Shown here piece by piece: positions 18,003 through 25,811 of a stretch of 64,000 nt of DNA. Source of the stretch: Pontibacter mucosus (GTDB taxonomy: Bacteria; Bacteroidota; Bacteroidia; Cytophagales; Hymenobacteraceae). A program made the translations under genes and the position numbers. Every line of letters starts with the position of its first letter. Within the stretch, counting starts at the first letter, position 1. Location of the stretch: NCBI RefSeq assembly GCF_003054055.1, contig NZ_QBKI01000004.1:310001-374000 (forward strand), in the 5' to 3' direction. The notes beneath the pieces are model-generated. The model searched no databases and was not told the origin of the DNA. It was given only the letters and a program-made list of their open reading frames with translations.

Positions 18003-18600
18003 TGCAGTACCGGGTCCAACCACCCCTGCCCCTCCTTGGCCAAGGAGGGGAGCTTGTTGTTACTGGTGCTGAAGTATAAGTTTTATAGTTGATGTTCTCG
18101 CACGGACAGGTCGCGACCTGTCCCTACAAGTGTAAACCCACCCCTAGCCCCTCCGAGGAGGGGAATTTCTGCAGGTGATTACACCCCTATTGAGCGCTGC
18201 TCGCAAGCTTCGAACTCGCGTTCTTGTTTGTCCTCAAGGGGACAGTTTCTATACTACTAATTTATACTTTCCTTTCCAGTAGCAGAGGCTTTGCTATCGA
18301 ACCCTATCCCAGCCTTTGGGTTGAGCGCCTTGTAGATTTCCGGTGCCGCCTTAGCGGCATTGCGACGTCAGGAGCAAAGGAAATGTACACAGCGCGATGC
18401 CCGAAGGCGAGCCCTCTCGGGCTTGAGAGCACCAAAGCCAGAGGTGAAACAATAGGTTTGTGGGAACTAGAGGATGACCAGAAGCTAGAAAGGATAGCTT
18501 GGGTCAAGTGGAAGGAAGCAGGGGCAGGAAAGTATAATCCCAAGTATAAAAGTATGATGTATGTAGATGCGGGGACACAGAACAGCGAACAAAAGTATAA
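18003..18600 (+). repeat. Composite intergenic repeat, copy B (forward)
   Basis: The module order is the same as in copy A: left end GCAGTACCGGGTCCAACC (about 18004), a C-rich stretch, the GTAG-REP palindrome (18104), the 'cccacccct' module, the CCTCAAGGGGACAGT module (about 18231), CCCAGCCTTTGGGTTGAGCG (18308), the GATGCCCGAAGGCGAG module (about 18399), a GAGGATGACCAGAAGCTAG segment (about 18471) and AAGTATAA words. Here the paired REP hairpin at the right end is missing. It lies between the desaturase terminator and the rpsP promoter, so the two flanking genes point the same way. A 127-codon frame inside it is spurious. Confidence 0.85.
18104..18127 (-). repeat. GTAG-type REP palindrome, copy 2
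   Basis: Same 20-bp palindrome GGACAGGTCG/CGACCTGTCC with adjacent CTAC (GTAG on the minus strand). Confidence 0.8.
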
Positions 18601-18735
18601 AGAATAGCAGAACACAAGCTAGAAAACGACCAAGAGCAGGCTACTCGTAAACCACAATCCGCACTTTATACTTTACCCTGAGGCACAACCCATTAATAAA
18701 AAGCCACAAGTATAGATTATCAGAAATTATTTCCC

Positions 18736-18743
18736 TACTTTTG
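18736..18743 (+). promoter_or_regulatory. Candidate -7 element for the rpsP operon
   Basis: TACTTTTG fits TAnnTTTG 54 bases before the rpsP ATG. A leader of about 48 bases would follow. No clear -33 box was found. Confidence 0.5.
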
Positions 18744-18797
18744 CGGTTCTAAAAACTGGCGGACGGGTTCCGCCGACTTACAAAACACATTCAAGAA

Positions 18798-19337
18798 ATG
18801 GCAGTAAAAATCAGACTGGCCCGCAGAGGCCGCAAAAAAGCCGCTATCTACGATATCGTAGTAGCTGACGCTCGAGCACCACGTGATGGTAAATTTATCG
18901 AGAAACTGGGTACCTACAACCCAAACACTGTTCCAGCCTTCATCGACTTTAACGAAGACAAGGCGTTCCAGTGGCTGATGAACGGCGCACAGCCGACAGA
19001 CACTGTAAAAGCCATGCTTTCTTACAGAGGTATCCTTTTCAAGAAGCACCTGCAAATCGGTGTTAACAAAGGTGCCATCACGCAGGAGACTGCTGACCAG
19101 CGCTTTAACGAGTGGAAAGAGGCAAAAGATGCCAAGGTAGAAGCTAAGCGCCAGCAAGTTGGTTCTGAGAAAGAAGCCAAGCGTGCTGCTGCCCTGGAAG
19201 CTGAGCGTAAGGTGAACGAGGCTCGTGCAGAGGCTATCCGCCAGCGCGCTGCTGAGAAAGCTGCTGCTAATGCTCCTGCTGAAGAGGCTCCAGAGGCCGC
19301 TGCAGAAGGTGGCGAGGCTACAGAAGAGCAAGCATAA
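18798..19337 (+). CDS. rpsP: 30S ribosomal protein S16
   Basis: [20 protein letters not shown] and the following [22 protein letters not shown] are the S16 signature. The protein has 179 residues, about twice the E. coli length (82): the first 85 or so are the conserved fold, then a Lys/Glu/Ala-rich helical and acidic tail ([15 protein letters not shown] ... [18 protein letters not shown]). Such tails are usual in Bacteroidota S16. S16 helps assemble the 5' domain of 16S rRNA. It is the first gene of rpsP-rimM-trmD-rplS, a conserved order linking ribosome maturation with tRNA methylation. Confidence 0.97.
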   Translation: MAVKIRLARRGRKKAAIYDIVVADARAPRDGKFIEKLGTYNPNTVPAFIDFNEDKAFQWLMNGAQPTDTVKAMLSYRGILFKKHLQIGVNKGAITQETADQRFNEWKEAKDAKVEAKRQQVGSEKEAKRAAALEAERKVNEARAEAIRQRAAEKAAANAPAEEAPEAAAEGGEATEEQA

Positions 19338-19348
19338 ATTGATGTGCC

Positions 19349-19924
19349 ATGCATGTTGATGAATGCTTCCTGTTAGGCTATATCGTCAAGACCCATGGCA
19401 CCAAGGGCCAAGTAGTCGCGTTTTTTGACGTAGACTACCCCGAAGATTATGAAGATTTGGAATCAGTTTTCCTGGAGCAAAAGGGAAGACTGATTCCTTT
19501 TTTTATAACGTCCATGGAGCCGCAGGCCAAGGGTCGCTTTATCATCAAGTTTGAGGATATCGACACCATCGCCCAGGCAGAGACGCTGCGCAACACCTCC
19601 CTGTACCTGCCGCTCGACGAGCTGCCGGAGCTGGAGGAAGGCCAGTTCTACTTCCACGATGTGATTGGTTACCAGGTGGTAGACGAGCAGCATGGTGCGC
19701 TGGGCACCGTGAAGGAGTTTTACGACCTGCCCAACCAGCAGCTGATGGTGATGGAGTACCTGAACCAGGAAATGCTGGTGCCGGTGATGGACGAGATCTT
19801 CCTGCGCGCCGACCACGAGACAAAGCAGCTGCATGTAAGCCTGCCGGAGGGACTGCTGGAAGTATACACACAACCCTCCAGCCCCGACGACGAGGACGAA
19901 GACACTGAGGAGGAGAAGAAGTAA
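19349..19924 (+). CDS. rimM: Ribosome maturation factor RimM
   Basis: The 191-residue protein begins with [18 protein letters not shown], the RimM N-terminal domain pattern (G-x-I-x-x-x-H-G-x-x-G), followed by a PRC-barrel domain ([14 protein letters not shown] ... LVPVMDEIF). RimM binds S19 and aids maturation of the 30S head. The tail [12 protein letters not shown] is acidic. Its stop overlaps the trmD start by one base (TAATG), a sign of translational coupling. It is 11 bp after rpsP. Confidence 0.95.
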   Translation: MHVDECFLLGYIVKTHGTKGQVVAFFDVDYPEDYEDLESVFLEQKGRLIPFFITSMEPQAKGRFIIKFEDIDTIAQAETLRNTSLYLPLDELPELEEGQFYFHDVIGYQVVDEQHGALGTVKEFYDLPNQQLMVMEYLNQEMLVPVMDEIFLRADHETKQLHVSLPEGLLEVYTQPSSPDDEDEDTEEEKK

Positions 19925-20604
19925 TGCGCTTTGACATTATCACCTGCCAGCCGGACCTGCTGGAAAGCCCCTTCAGCCATTCTATCCTGAAAAGGGCACA
20001 GCAAAAAGGCCTGGTAGAGATTCACATACACGACCTGCGCAAGTACGCCGTGAACAAGCATGGCCAGATTGATGACTATGCCTTTGGCGGCGGTGCAGGC
20101 ATGGTGATGATGATTGAGCCAATTGACGCGTGCATTTCGGAGCTGAAGGCGGAGCGTGCGTACGACGCTCTTATTTACATGACACCGGACGGGCAAACGC
20201 TGAACCAGCGCATCGTAAACCAGTTCTCGCTGATGCAGAACGTCATTATACTTTGCGGCCACTACAAAGGCGTGGACGAGCGTGTGCGGCAGCATTTCAT
20301 CACCCACGAGATCAGCATCGGAGACTACGTGCTGTCGGGTGGGGAGCTTGGCGCGGCCGTATTGGCGGATGCCATTATCCGGATTCTGCCCGGCGTGCTG
20401 AACGACGAAACCTCCGCGCTGACAGACTCTTTCCAGGATGGCTTGCTGGCCCCGCCCGTGTACACCCGTCCCGCCGAGTATAAGGGCATGAAGGTGCCGG
20501 ACATCCTGATGTCGGGCGACACGCCGAAGATTGAGCAGTGGCGCTTTGAGCAGGCCGTAGAACGCACCAAACAGCGCCGCCCGGACCTGCTCGGCGAGGA
20601 GTAA
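19924..20604 (+). CDS. trmD: tRNA (guanine-37-N1)-methyltransferase TrmD
   Basis: The 226-residue product has the SPOUT/TrmD knot motifs: [21 protein letters not shown] [14 protein letters not shown], and [20 protein letters not shown]. It methylates G37 next to the anticodon of tRNAs for Leu, Pro and Arg, preventing +1 frameshifts. Length and N-terminus ([20 protein letters not shown]) are normal. The start ATG overlaps the rimM stop. A gap of 171 bp with a small inverted repeat separates it from rplS, which has its own candidate promoter. Confidence 0.97.
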   Translation: MRFDIITCQPDLLESPFSHSILKRAQQKGLVEIHIHDLRKYAVNKHGQIDDYAFGGGAGMVMMIEPIDACISELKAERAYDALIYMTPDGQTLNQRIVNQFSLMQNVIILCGHYKGVDERVRQHFITHEISIGDYVLSGGELGAAVLADAIIRILPGVLNDETSALTDSFQDGLLAPPVYTRPAEYKGMKVPDILMSGDTPKIEQWRFEQAVERTKQRRPDLLGEE

Positions 20605-20646
20605 CGCACTGGCCTGTGCCAGTTGAACAGATATTTTAAAGGCCTT

Positions 20647-20663
20647 CCGGTAGAATCTACCGG
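20647..20663. other. Small inverted repeat in the trmD-rplS gap
   Basis: CCGGTAGA-A-TCTACCGG forms an 8-bp stem with almost no loop, about 130 bases before rplS. It could be a weak terminator or a regulatory site; nothing more can be said. Confidence 0.4.
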
Positions 20664-20723
20664 GGTGGTCGCTGGGTTTTATATTTTTTTTCTGCAAATG
20701 TTCTTATGTAATAAATATTTACA

Positions 20724-20731
20724 TATCTTTG
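20724..20731 (+). promoter_or_regulatory. Candidate -7 element for rplS
   Basis: TATCTTTG matches TAnnTTTG, 45 bases before the rplS start, suggesting that L19 can be transcribed separately from the upstream operon. Confidence 0.5.
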
Positions 20732-20775
20732 CAGTCCGAATTTTGAAGAAGATACTTTAAGAGAACATAGCCATC

Positions 20776-21129
20776 ATGAGCGAACTAATTAAATTCATCG
20801 AGCAGGAATCTACTGACAAGCGCGCCTCTTTCCCTAACTTTCAGGCGGGTGATACGATAAACATCCACGTTAAAATCCGTGAGGGTAACAAAGAGCGTAT
20901 TCAGCAATTCCAGGGTGTTGTGATTCAGCGTAAGAACGTGAACACAAACGGAGAGACGTTCACTGTAAGAAAAGTATCTAACCAAATCGGTCTGGAGCGT
21001 ATTTTCCCACTTCTTTCTCCTGCCATCGAGAAAATCGAGCTGGTGAGAAGAGGTCGTGTTAGAAGAGCAAGACTGTACTACCTGAGAGGTCTTCAGGGCA
21101 AGGCTGCTCGTATCAAGGAAAGAAGATAA
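20776..21129 (+). CDS. rplS: 50S ribosomal protein L19
   Basis: The 117-residue protein matches L19 throughout: [51 protein letters not shown], ending with [21 protein letters not shown]19 sits at the 30S-50S interface. It completes the conserved rpsP-rimM-trmD-rplS set and is followed by a strong terminator. Confidence 0.98.
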   Translation: MSELIKFIEQESTDKRASFPNFQAGDTINIHVKIREGNKERIQQFQGVVIQRKNVNTNGETFTVRKVSNQIGLERIFPLLSPAIEKIELVRRGRVRRARLYYLRGLQGKAARIKERR

Positions 21130-21165
21130 GAATACCTGTTTTCATAAGTTTTCCATAGTTTTAGT

Positions 21166-21200
21166 AAGAAGGAGCCGACGACCTCGGCTCCTTCTTCTAT
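21166..21200 (+). terminator. Terminator after rplS
   Basis: AAGAAGGAGCCGA (21166-21178) pairs with TCGGCTCCTTCTT (21184-21196), loop CGACC, followed by T-rich DNA. Confidence 0.92.
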
Positions 21201-21258
21201 TTCTATACTTTCCCTCTGCTGCTTATATTTACAAGTATAACCGCTAGCTCATCGCACC

Positions 21259-21837
21259 ATGATCCGCCATACTTTATACTTGCTCTTGCTGCTTGCCCTG
21301 GCCTCCTGCCAAACCGATTACACCAAACTGCCCACCTTTACTGCTAACAAGCAGCTGAAGGCAGTAATAGAGACGCCAGCCGGCAACACCCGCACGCTGG
21401 TGTATGACAGGGAGAAAAAGGAGTTCGTAGCGGATTTGGATGCAGGCCAAGAGCGTGAAATAGGTTTTCTGCCCTACCCCGGCAACATGGGCTTTATCCC
21501 CTCCACAGAGATAAACAAGAACGGCAGAGGCCTGGAAGTGTTGGTGCTGGCAGAGCGGCGCGAAACAGGCTCCGAGATGGAGGTGATTCCGGTGGGCCTG
21601 GTGCAGCTGGAAAAGAACGGCGAGCTGCGCCACATCGTGATAGCCGTGCCTTCGCGGCCGAGCGAGCGCAGGATCGATGCCACTAACTTCGAGGGGCTCA
21701 GCAAGAACTACCCGGGTGCCAAAGCCATACTTCAGATCTGGTTCTCGAACTTCAATAAATCGGGGAACACGAAGTTTGTAGGCTGGCGCGACGAGAAGTT
21801 CGCTGAGAAGGAGATACAACGCTGGATGAAGCTGTAG
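21259..21837 (+). CDS. Lipoprotein with inorganic-pyrophosphatase fold, catalytic motif altered
   Basis: The 192-residue protein has a lipoprotein signal (LLLALASC, lipidated Cys about residue 17). The mature part follows family I soluble pyrophosphatase: KAVIETPAGNTRTLVYDREK, LPYPGNMGFIPST and then GLEVLVLAERRETGS. In active enzymes the segment after the YPGNYGFIP string reads DGDPLDVLVL and supplies Asp metal ligands; here it reads NKNGRGLEVLVL, so two of these Asp are absent. The late acidic site (about IDATNFEGLSKNYPGAKA) is also altered. It is probably an exported, non-catalytic or repurposed relative, anchored in a membrane. It is preceded by its own spacer after rplS. Confidence 0.75.
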   Translation: MIRHTLYLLLLLALASCQTDYTKLPTFTANKQLKAVIETPAGNTRTLVYDREKKEFVADLDAGQEREIGFLPYPGNMGFIPSTEINKNGRGLEVLVLAERRETGSEMEVIPVGLVQLEKNGELRHIVIAVPSRPSERRIDATNFEGLSKNYPGAKAILQIWFSNFNKSGNTKFVGWRDEKFAEKEIQRWMKL

Positions 21838-21953
21838 GCAAGCTGCTAGAAGTATAGGTACGCCATACTTTGCGCCTCGTGCTTTCCTGAAAGTATAGGA
21901 GTGCTAAAGTATAAAGTACTGGCATTTTATACTTCACCTCCTCCGAATAAAAA

Positions 21954-21979
21954 AGAGCCGCAAGGTGTTGCGTCTCTAC
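21954..21979 (-). repeat. GTAG-type REP (AGACGCAA family), copy 1
   Basis: AGAGCCGCAA-GGTG-TTGCGTCTCT is an imperfect hairpin; read on the minus strand it is preceded by GTAG. A second, better-formed copy is at 48952-48977. This one overlaps the 3' end of the minus-strand gene by a few bases and may act as its terminator. Confidence 0.65.
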
Positions 21980-22476
21980 AAGTATAAATCCCTTCTTGAC
22001 ATAGGCAGGTTGAGTATAGTAGCGATATACACTAACTCCACCATATCGCCTTTCACATCTACCTCTCCCTGTTCAATCTCAATGTGAACCGTAAGCACTA
22101 ACTCGTCTGCTGTCAGCCTGGAAATCTTAAACTTCACCTGCTCACCGAATTGCTCCATCACAATGGCATTGTCCCTAACTTGGTACGAGGCGCTGCGCAT
22201 CTTTCGCTTCTTGTGGGTATTGTAGCGGAAAGTGCTTTTTTCTCTAAGATCTAATGTCGTAAATGGCTCTACACCGTAGATGCCGCTTCCATCTGCGAAC
22301 ATATGCGGGAGCCTGTTGAAAGTCTTATACTTCCATACTTTGTGCAGGGTAACCTCCTCTTCATTTTGCATAATGTTGGCTTTAAGTTTATCACTACTTA
22401 TCACTCTCATCCGGTCATCCGCGTGAGAAAATGAGGCGAGGGGCAGCATTGCCAGGAGTAGAAGATAAAGAGACAT
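21976..22476 (-). CDS. Secreted protein of unknown function
   Basis: The 166-residue product has a short signal peptide (MSLYLLLLAMLPLASFSHA) and a mature part rich in beta strands (VWKYKTFNRLPHMF, STFRYNTHKKRKMRS, DELVLTVHIEIEQGEV). The 'threshold value then formatted strand' pattern resembles lipocalin-like/DUF4488-type secreted proteins of Bacteroidota, but no specific motif was recognised. It is convergent with the pyrophosphatase-fold lipoprotein and lies downstream of another unknown exported protein (gap 54 bp), so the two may be co-transcribed. Confidence 0.7.
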   Translation of the reverse strand: MSLYLLLLAMLPLASFSHADDRMRVISSDKLKANIMQNEEEVTLHKVWKYKTFNRLPHMFADGSGIYGVEPFTTLDLREKSTFRYNTHKKRKMRSASYQVRDNAIVMEQFGEQVKFKISRLTADELVLTVHIEIEQGEVDVKGDMVELVYIATILNLPMSRRDLYL

Positions 22477-22530
22477 CGCACAAGTTTTTTAAGTTACCGA
22501 TCCAAGTAAAGTCAAAAAAGTATAAACCTG

Positions 22531-23235
22531 CTACTTACTTACCTGCAGCAGTTTGGCGCGCACGGCATCCACGGCCTGTTCCATTTCCTGCACCCGCTGG
22601 CGGCTCAGCTCCTGCTTCTGCTGGTTTCGCTGTACCTCCTGCTCCAGTTGCTTCAGGTCCTCGGCGTTGCGCACCAGCTCGGCCTCCAGCTCTTTGCGGC
22701 GCTGCTTGTTGCGCTCTATACTTAGCTGCAGGCTGTTGGCCTCCTTCACCACCCGGTCCTGCTCGGCTTTGGTGGCCCTTAGCACCTCTTCTGCGGCATT
22801 AATCTGCCGGAACACATCATCCCGGTACAGCTTGCGGGCGAAGCCTCTCAGAAAGCCCTCTGCGGCAGCATACTCCTTGGGTGTGGAAGCCTGGCTCATG
22901 TAATCGGTGCCAAAGTCCAGCGCCCACCATACGTTACTACCCATGGCGTCGCTGCTGACCATGGATACCAGGCGCATCGGTACGTCGGAAATCATATCTA
23001 CCTTGGCAGCCTCTACTGTAAACAGCCCCTTGCTTACCTTTACACGGCCTGCCTGCTGCCCCAGGTACTCCCTCCACGACCGCTCCACGGTTTTAGGGTC
23101 CAGCTGCACCGATAGCTGCTGCCCGCGCCGCTTTACGCCCTGCACCTCCTGCTCTACCTCTTTTACCTGCACCGACTGCGCCTGGCACACCGCGGCCGTT
23201 ACCAACATAAACATGGCAAGTATAAATCCCCTCAT
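22531..23235 (-). CDS. Exported coiled-coil protein of unknown function
   Basis: A signal peptide (MRGFILAMFMLVTAAVCQAQ) precedes a mature domain of about 110 residues with mixed alpha/beta character (LDPKTVERSWREYLGQQAG), then a coiled coil of about 90 residues (SIERNKQRRKELEAELVRNA, ending KLLQVSK). The protein has 234 residues. The first domain, with VERSWREYLGQ...VKVSKG, is seen in other Bacteroidota exported proteins but has no assigned role known to me. The coiled coil suggests oligomerisation in the periplasm. It is transcribed divergently from queD. Confidence 0.75.
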   Translation of the reverse strand: MRGFILAMFMLVTAAVCQAQSVQVKEVEQEVQGVKRRGQQLSVQLDPKTVERSWREYLGQQAGRVKVSKGLFTVEAAKVDMISDVPMRLVSMVSSDAMGSNVWWALDFGTDYMSQASTPKEYAAAEGFLRGFARKLYRDDVFRQINAAEEVLRATKAEQDRVVKEANSLQLSIERNKQRRKELEAELVRNAEDLKQLEQEVQRNQQKQELSRQRVQEMEQAVDAVRAKLLQVSK

Positions 23236-23342
23236 AGGTTCTGTTATTTTTTGTACTCTGATAGGTTTGATTGATACACGAAGTTAAAAAATAGCCGGCA
23301 GAAAGCGCGGGGGCAAAACGAATTAAATTAGCCTGCTTTTGG

Positions 23343-23373
23343 TTTGGGAATAGGGCCAGCAACGCTAACTTTG
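23343..23373 (+). promoter_or_regulatory. Promoter for queD-folE
   Basis: TTTG at 23343-23346, a 19-base spacer and TAACTTTG at 23366-23373 fit the Bacteroidota housekeeping promoter (TTTG-N19-TAnnTTTG) well. It sits about 75 bases before the chosen queD start. Confidence 0.7.
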
Positions 23374-23448
23374 CAAACTTATGGCACTCGCAGTGGATTG
23401 GTGGAACAAGAGGCCAAACTTTACCGCACCTTAGCTGTTACAAGCACT

Positions 23449-23856
23449 ATGAGAGTAACCGTTTGCCGGAAAGAACACTTTAACGCCGCCCACAGGCTGC
23501 ACAACCCCGCCTGGACGGAGGAGCAGAACGACGCGGTGTTCGGCTTGTGCAGCAACCCCAACTACCATGGCCATAACTATGAATTGATTGTGCGGCTAAC
23601 GGGCCCTGTAAACCCTGAGACCGGGTATGTGTACGACATGAAGAAGCTCAGCGACCTGGTGAAGGAGGAAGTGGTCAACAGGTTTGACCACAAAAACCTG
23701 AACCTGGACACCGAGGAGTTTCGCCAATTGAACCCCACCGCCGAAAATATTGCGGTCGTGATTTGGAACAAGCTGCGTGACAGGATCAGCCCGGACTACG
23801 ATTTAGCTGTAACACTGTATGAGACAGAACGAAACTTTGTGGAATATAATGGATAA
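23449..23856 (+). CDS. queD: 6-carboxytetrahydropterin synthase / 6-pyruvoyl-tetrahydropterin synthase homologue
   Basis: The 135-residue protein has the zinc His set of this family: FNAAHRLHN (first His) and NYHGHNYEL (the second pair), the catalytic Cys in GLCSNPNYHG, the Asp-His of FDHKNLNLD, and the Glu in LYETERNFVEY. QueD turns dihydroneopterin triphosphate into 6-carboxytetrahydropterin for queuosine/7-deazaguanine synthesis; related enzymes make tetrahydrobiopterin precursors. The frame is open upstream, but those residues lie near the promoter, so ATG 23449 is chosen. It overlaps folE by 8 bases, and FolE makes its substrate. Confidence 0.93.
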   Translation: MRVTVCRKEHFNAAHRLHNPAWTEEQNDAVFGLCSNPNYHGHNYELIVRLTGPVNPETGYVYDMKKLSDLVKEEVVNRFDHKNLNLDTEEFRQLNPTAENIAVVIWNKLRDRISPDYDLAVTLYETERNFVEYNG

Positions 23857-24514
23857 CCACGACCTGGAGAACCAAGAGGCGATGGATGACCATGTAATGG
23901 GCTCTCTGGAGACTCCCTTGCGTGCGGATGCATTTGACCTTTCCGACGACGAGAAGATCACCATTATTGAGGGGCACTTCCGTGAGATTATGCATACCCT
24001 GGGCCTGGACCTGAAGGACGACAGCCTGAAAGGAACGCCGCACCGCGTGGCCAAAATGTTTGTGAAAGAGATTTTCAGTGGCCTGCACCCGGACAATAAG
24101 CCCCACGCCCGCCGCTTCGAGAACAAGTACAAGTACAACAAAATGCTGGTGGAGCGCGACATTACCGTGTACTCCTCCTGCGAGCACCACTTTGTGCCGA
24201 TCATCGGAAAGGCGCACGTGGCCTATATCCCGAACGAGCACGTGATTGGCTTGTCTAAGTTGAACCGCATCGTGCAGTACTACGCCCGCCGCCCGCAGGT
24301 GCAGGAACGCATGACCATGCAGATTGCCAACGAGATGAAGCAGGCGCTGCAAACAGAGAACGTGGCCGTGTTGATAGAGGCCGATCACCTGTGCGTGATG
24401 AGCCGTGGCGTAAACGATGTGAGCAGCAGCACCATCACCGCCGAGTACTCCGGCCTGTTTGAGCAGGAAACGTACCGTTCTGAGTTCCTGGGGCATATCC
24501 GCACCAAGCGCTAA
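23849..24514 (+). CDS. folE: GTP cyclohydrolase I FolE
   Basis: The 221-residue product carries the GTP cyclohydrolase I signatures: SSCEHHFVPIIGKAHVAYIP (zinc Cys and His), VIGLSKLNRIVQYYARRPQVQ, and ADHLCVMSRGV with the second zinc Cys. It turns GTP into dihydroneopterin triphosphate, the entry to folate, biopterin and queuosine. Two starts are possible: ATG 23819 inside queD, or ATG 23849 overlapping the queD stop by 8 bases; the latter is chosen as typical coupling. With queD it forms a two-gene unit; folB for the folate branch is at 3.0 kb. Confidence 0.95.
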   Translation: MDNHDLENQEAMDDHVMGSLETPLRADAFDLSDDEKITIIEGHFREIMHTLGLDLKDDSLKGTPHRVAKMFVKEIFSGLHPDNKPHARRFENKYKYNKMLVERDITVYSSCEHHFVPIIGKAHVAYIPNEHVIGLSKLNRIVQYYARRPQVQERMTMQIANEMKQALQTENVAVLIEADHLCVMSRGVNDVSSSTITAEYSGLFEQETYRSEFLGHIRTKR

Positions 24515-24627
24515 GCCATACCTGTAGCACCTCGTAACGCACTCCTTTTACTACTACCTAATATAAGTAAACTTAAATATACCTAAGTTTCGTATAGGTT
24601 ATCTCACTGTGCTAACACAAATAAGCT

Positions 24628-25545
24628 ATGCCAGGAAAAATACTCATTACAGGTGGCTCAGGGCTTGTAGGGATGCGTTTGTCGGAAATGCTGATAGACC
24701 AGGGGTACGAGGTAGCGCACCTCAGCCGAAACCCGGAAAAAATGTCCACTTACAAAGCCTTTAAATGGGATGTAAAGCAGGGCTACATTGATGAGAACGC
24801 CCTCAACCATGCGGACTACATCGTAAACCTGGCTGGGGCAGGCATCTCTGACGAGAAATGGACAGAGGAGCGCAAAAAAGAAATCCGCAGGAGCCGGGTG
24901 GAAGGTATAAACCTGCTGCATAAGTACCTGAGCAGTGCCAAACACCAGGTAAAAGGATTTATCTCTGCCTCTGCCATTGGCATCTACGGTGATTCCGGCG
25001 ACCGGCTGTTGTCGGAAGAGAGCCTGTACGGGGATGATTTTCTGGCCGAAGTATGCAAGGCCTGGGAGGCCGCCGCCTGGCAAATGCGTGATCTGTCGCT
25101 GCGCACTGTTATCCTCAGGCTGGGCATTGTGCTGAGCCCAAAGGGAGGTGCGTTGCCGCAAATGGCCAAACCCGTTAAAATGATGGCCGGCGCCGCGCTT
25201 GGCTCGGGCAAGCAGTATATGTCCTGGATTCATATTGACGACGTCTGCCGCCTGTTTATCCGCGCCATTGAGGACAAGGCGTATGAGGGCGTGTACAATG
25301 CCGTGGCACCCCACCCGGTAACGAATGCGGAGTTTACCAAAGAACTTGCCGAGGCCATGCACAAGCCGCTGGTGCTGCCTAACGTGCCCGCCTTTGCGCT
25401 TAACCTGATGCTGGGCGAGATGAGCGAGGCGGTACTCGCCAGCCAGCGGGTAAGCGCCAACAAAGTGCTGCAGACAGGCTTCACGTTTGAGTATACGTAC
25501 CTGGAGGAGGCACTGGATTCGTTTTACGGCTCAGAGAAGGATTAA
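24628..25545 (+). CDS. TIGR01777 family NAD(P)-binding oxidoreductase
   Basis: The 305-residue protein has a Rossmann nucleotide-binding start (ILITGGSGLVGMRLSEML), the SDR-like stretch VNLAGAGISDEKWTEERKKE typical of TIGR01777, and a C-terminal DUF1731-like region (PNVPAFALNLMLGEMSEAVL). The family includes SulA-type cell-division-linked epimerase relatives, e.g. E. coli YfcH, but no substrate is known. It is the last gene before a noncoding stretch with a large inverted repeat and a bidirectional terminator shared with the PBP gene. Confidence 0.9.
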   Translation: MPGKILITGGSGLVGMRLSEMLIDQGYEVAHLSRNPEKMSTYKAFKWDVKQGYIDENALNHADYIVNLAGAGISDEKWTEERKKEIRRSRVEGINLLHKYLSSAKHQVKGFISASAIGIYGDSGDRLLSEESLYGDDFLAEVCKAWEAAAWQMRDLSLRTVILRLGIVLSPKGGALPQMAKPVKMMAGAALGSGKQYMSWIHIDDVCRLFIRAIEDKAYEGVYNAVAPHPVTNAEFTKELAEAMHKPLVLPNVPAFALNLMLGEMSEAVLASQRVSANKVLQTGFTFEYTYLEEALDSFYGSEKD

Positions 25546-25565
25546 TCCTATACTATACAAGTTGT

Positions 25566-25703
25566 GAGCCTTAGCTTGGCCCTCGCTCGCCTCCGGCGAG
25601 TGTGCATGATTTGGTGGCGTCCCGCCACCTGTTTCCGGAGGCACACGTTAAAGCGGCCAGAGTCCCCCGATAGCTCACACTCGCCAGAGGCGAGCGAGGG
25701 CAC
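25566..25703. repeat. Large imperfect inverted repeat
   Basis: CCCTCGCTCGCCTCCGGCGA (from about 25581, then GTGTG) faces CACACTCGCCAGAGGCGAGC (from about 25676, then GAGGG). The arms of about 25 bases are 70 bases apart and enclose a smaller palindrome GGTGGCGTCCCGCCACC. The whole could fold as a cruciform. It lies downstream of the TIGR01777 gene and before a separate terminator. Confidence 0.75.
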
Positions 25704-25753
25704 TGACGTGCGTAATACTAACCTGGTAATGGTATAAGAGTATAAAACGTATT

Positions 25754-25798
25754 AAAAGCGGAGGGGCCGGCTATACTTTAGCCGGCCCCTCCGCTTTT
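25754..25798. terminator. Bidirectional terminator, 20-bp stem with TATACTT in the loop
   Basis: AAAAGCGGAGGGGCCGGCTA (25754-25773) pairs perfectly with the arm at 25779-25798. The loop and closing bases read CTATACTTTAG, so the over-represented TATACTT word forms the loop. It separates convergent TIGR01777 and PBP1A genes. Confidence 0.92.
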
Positions 25799-25811
25799 AT
25801 ACTTCCTGCTC

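Noticed and set aside
18224..18607. 127-codon open frame before rpsP
   Set aside because: It falls in composite repeat B and is not kept in the other copies.
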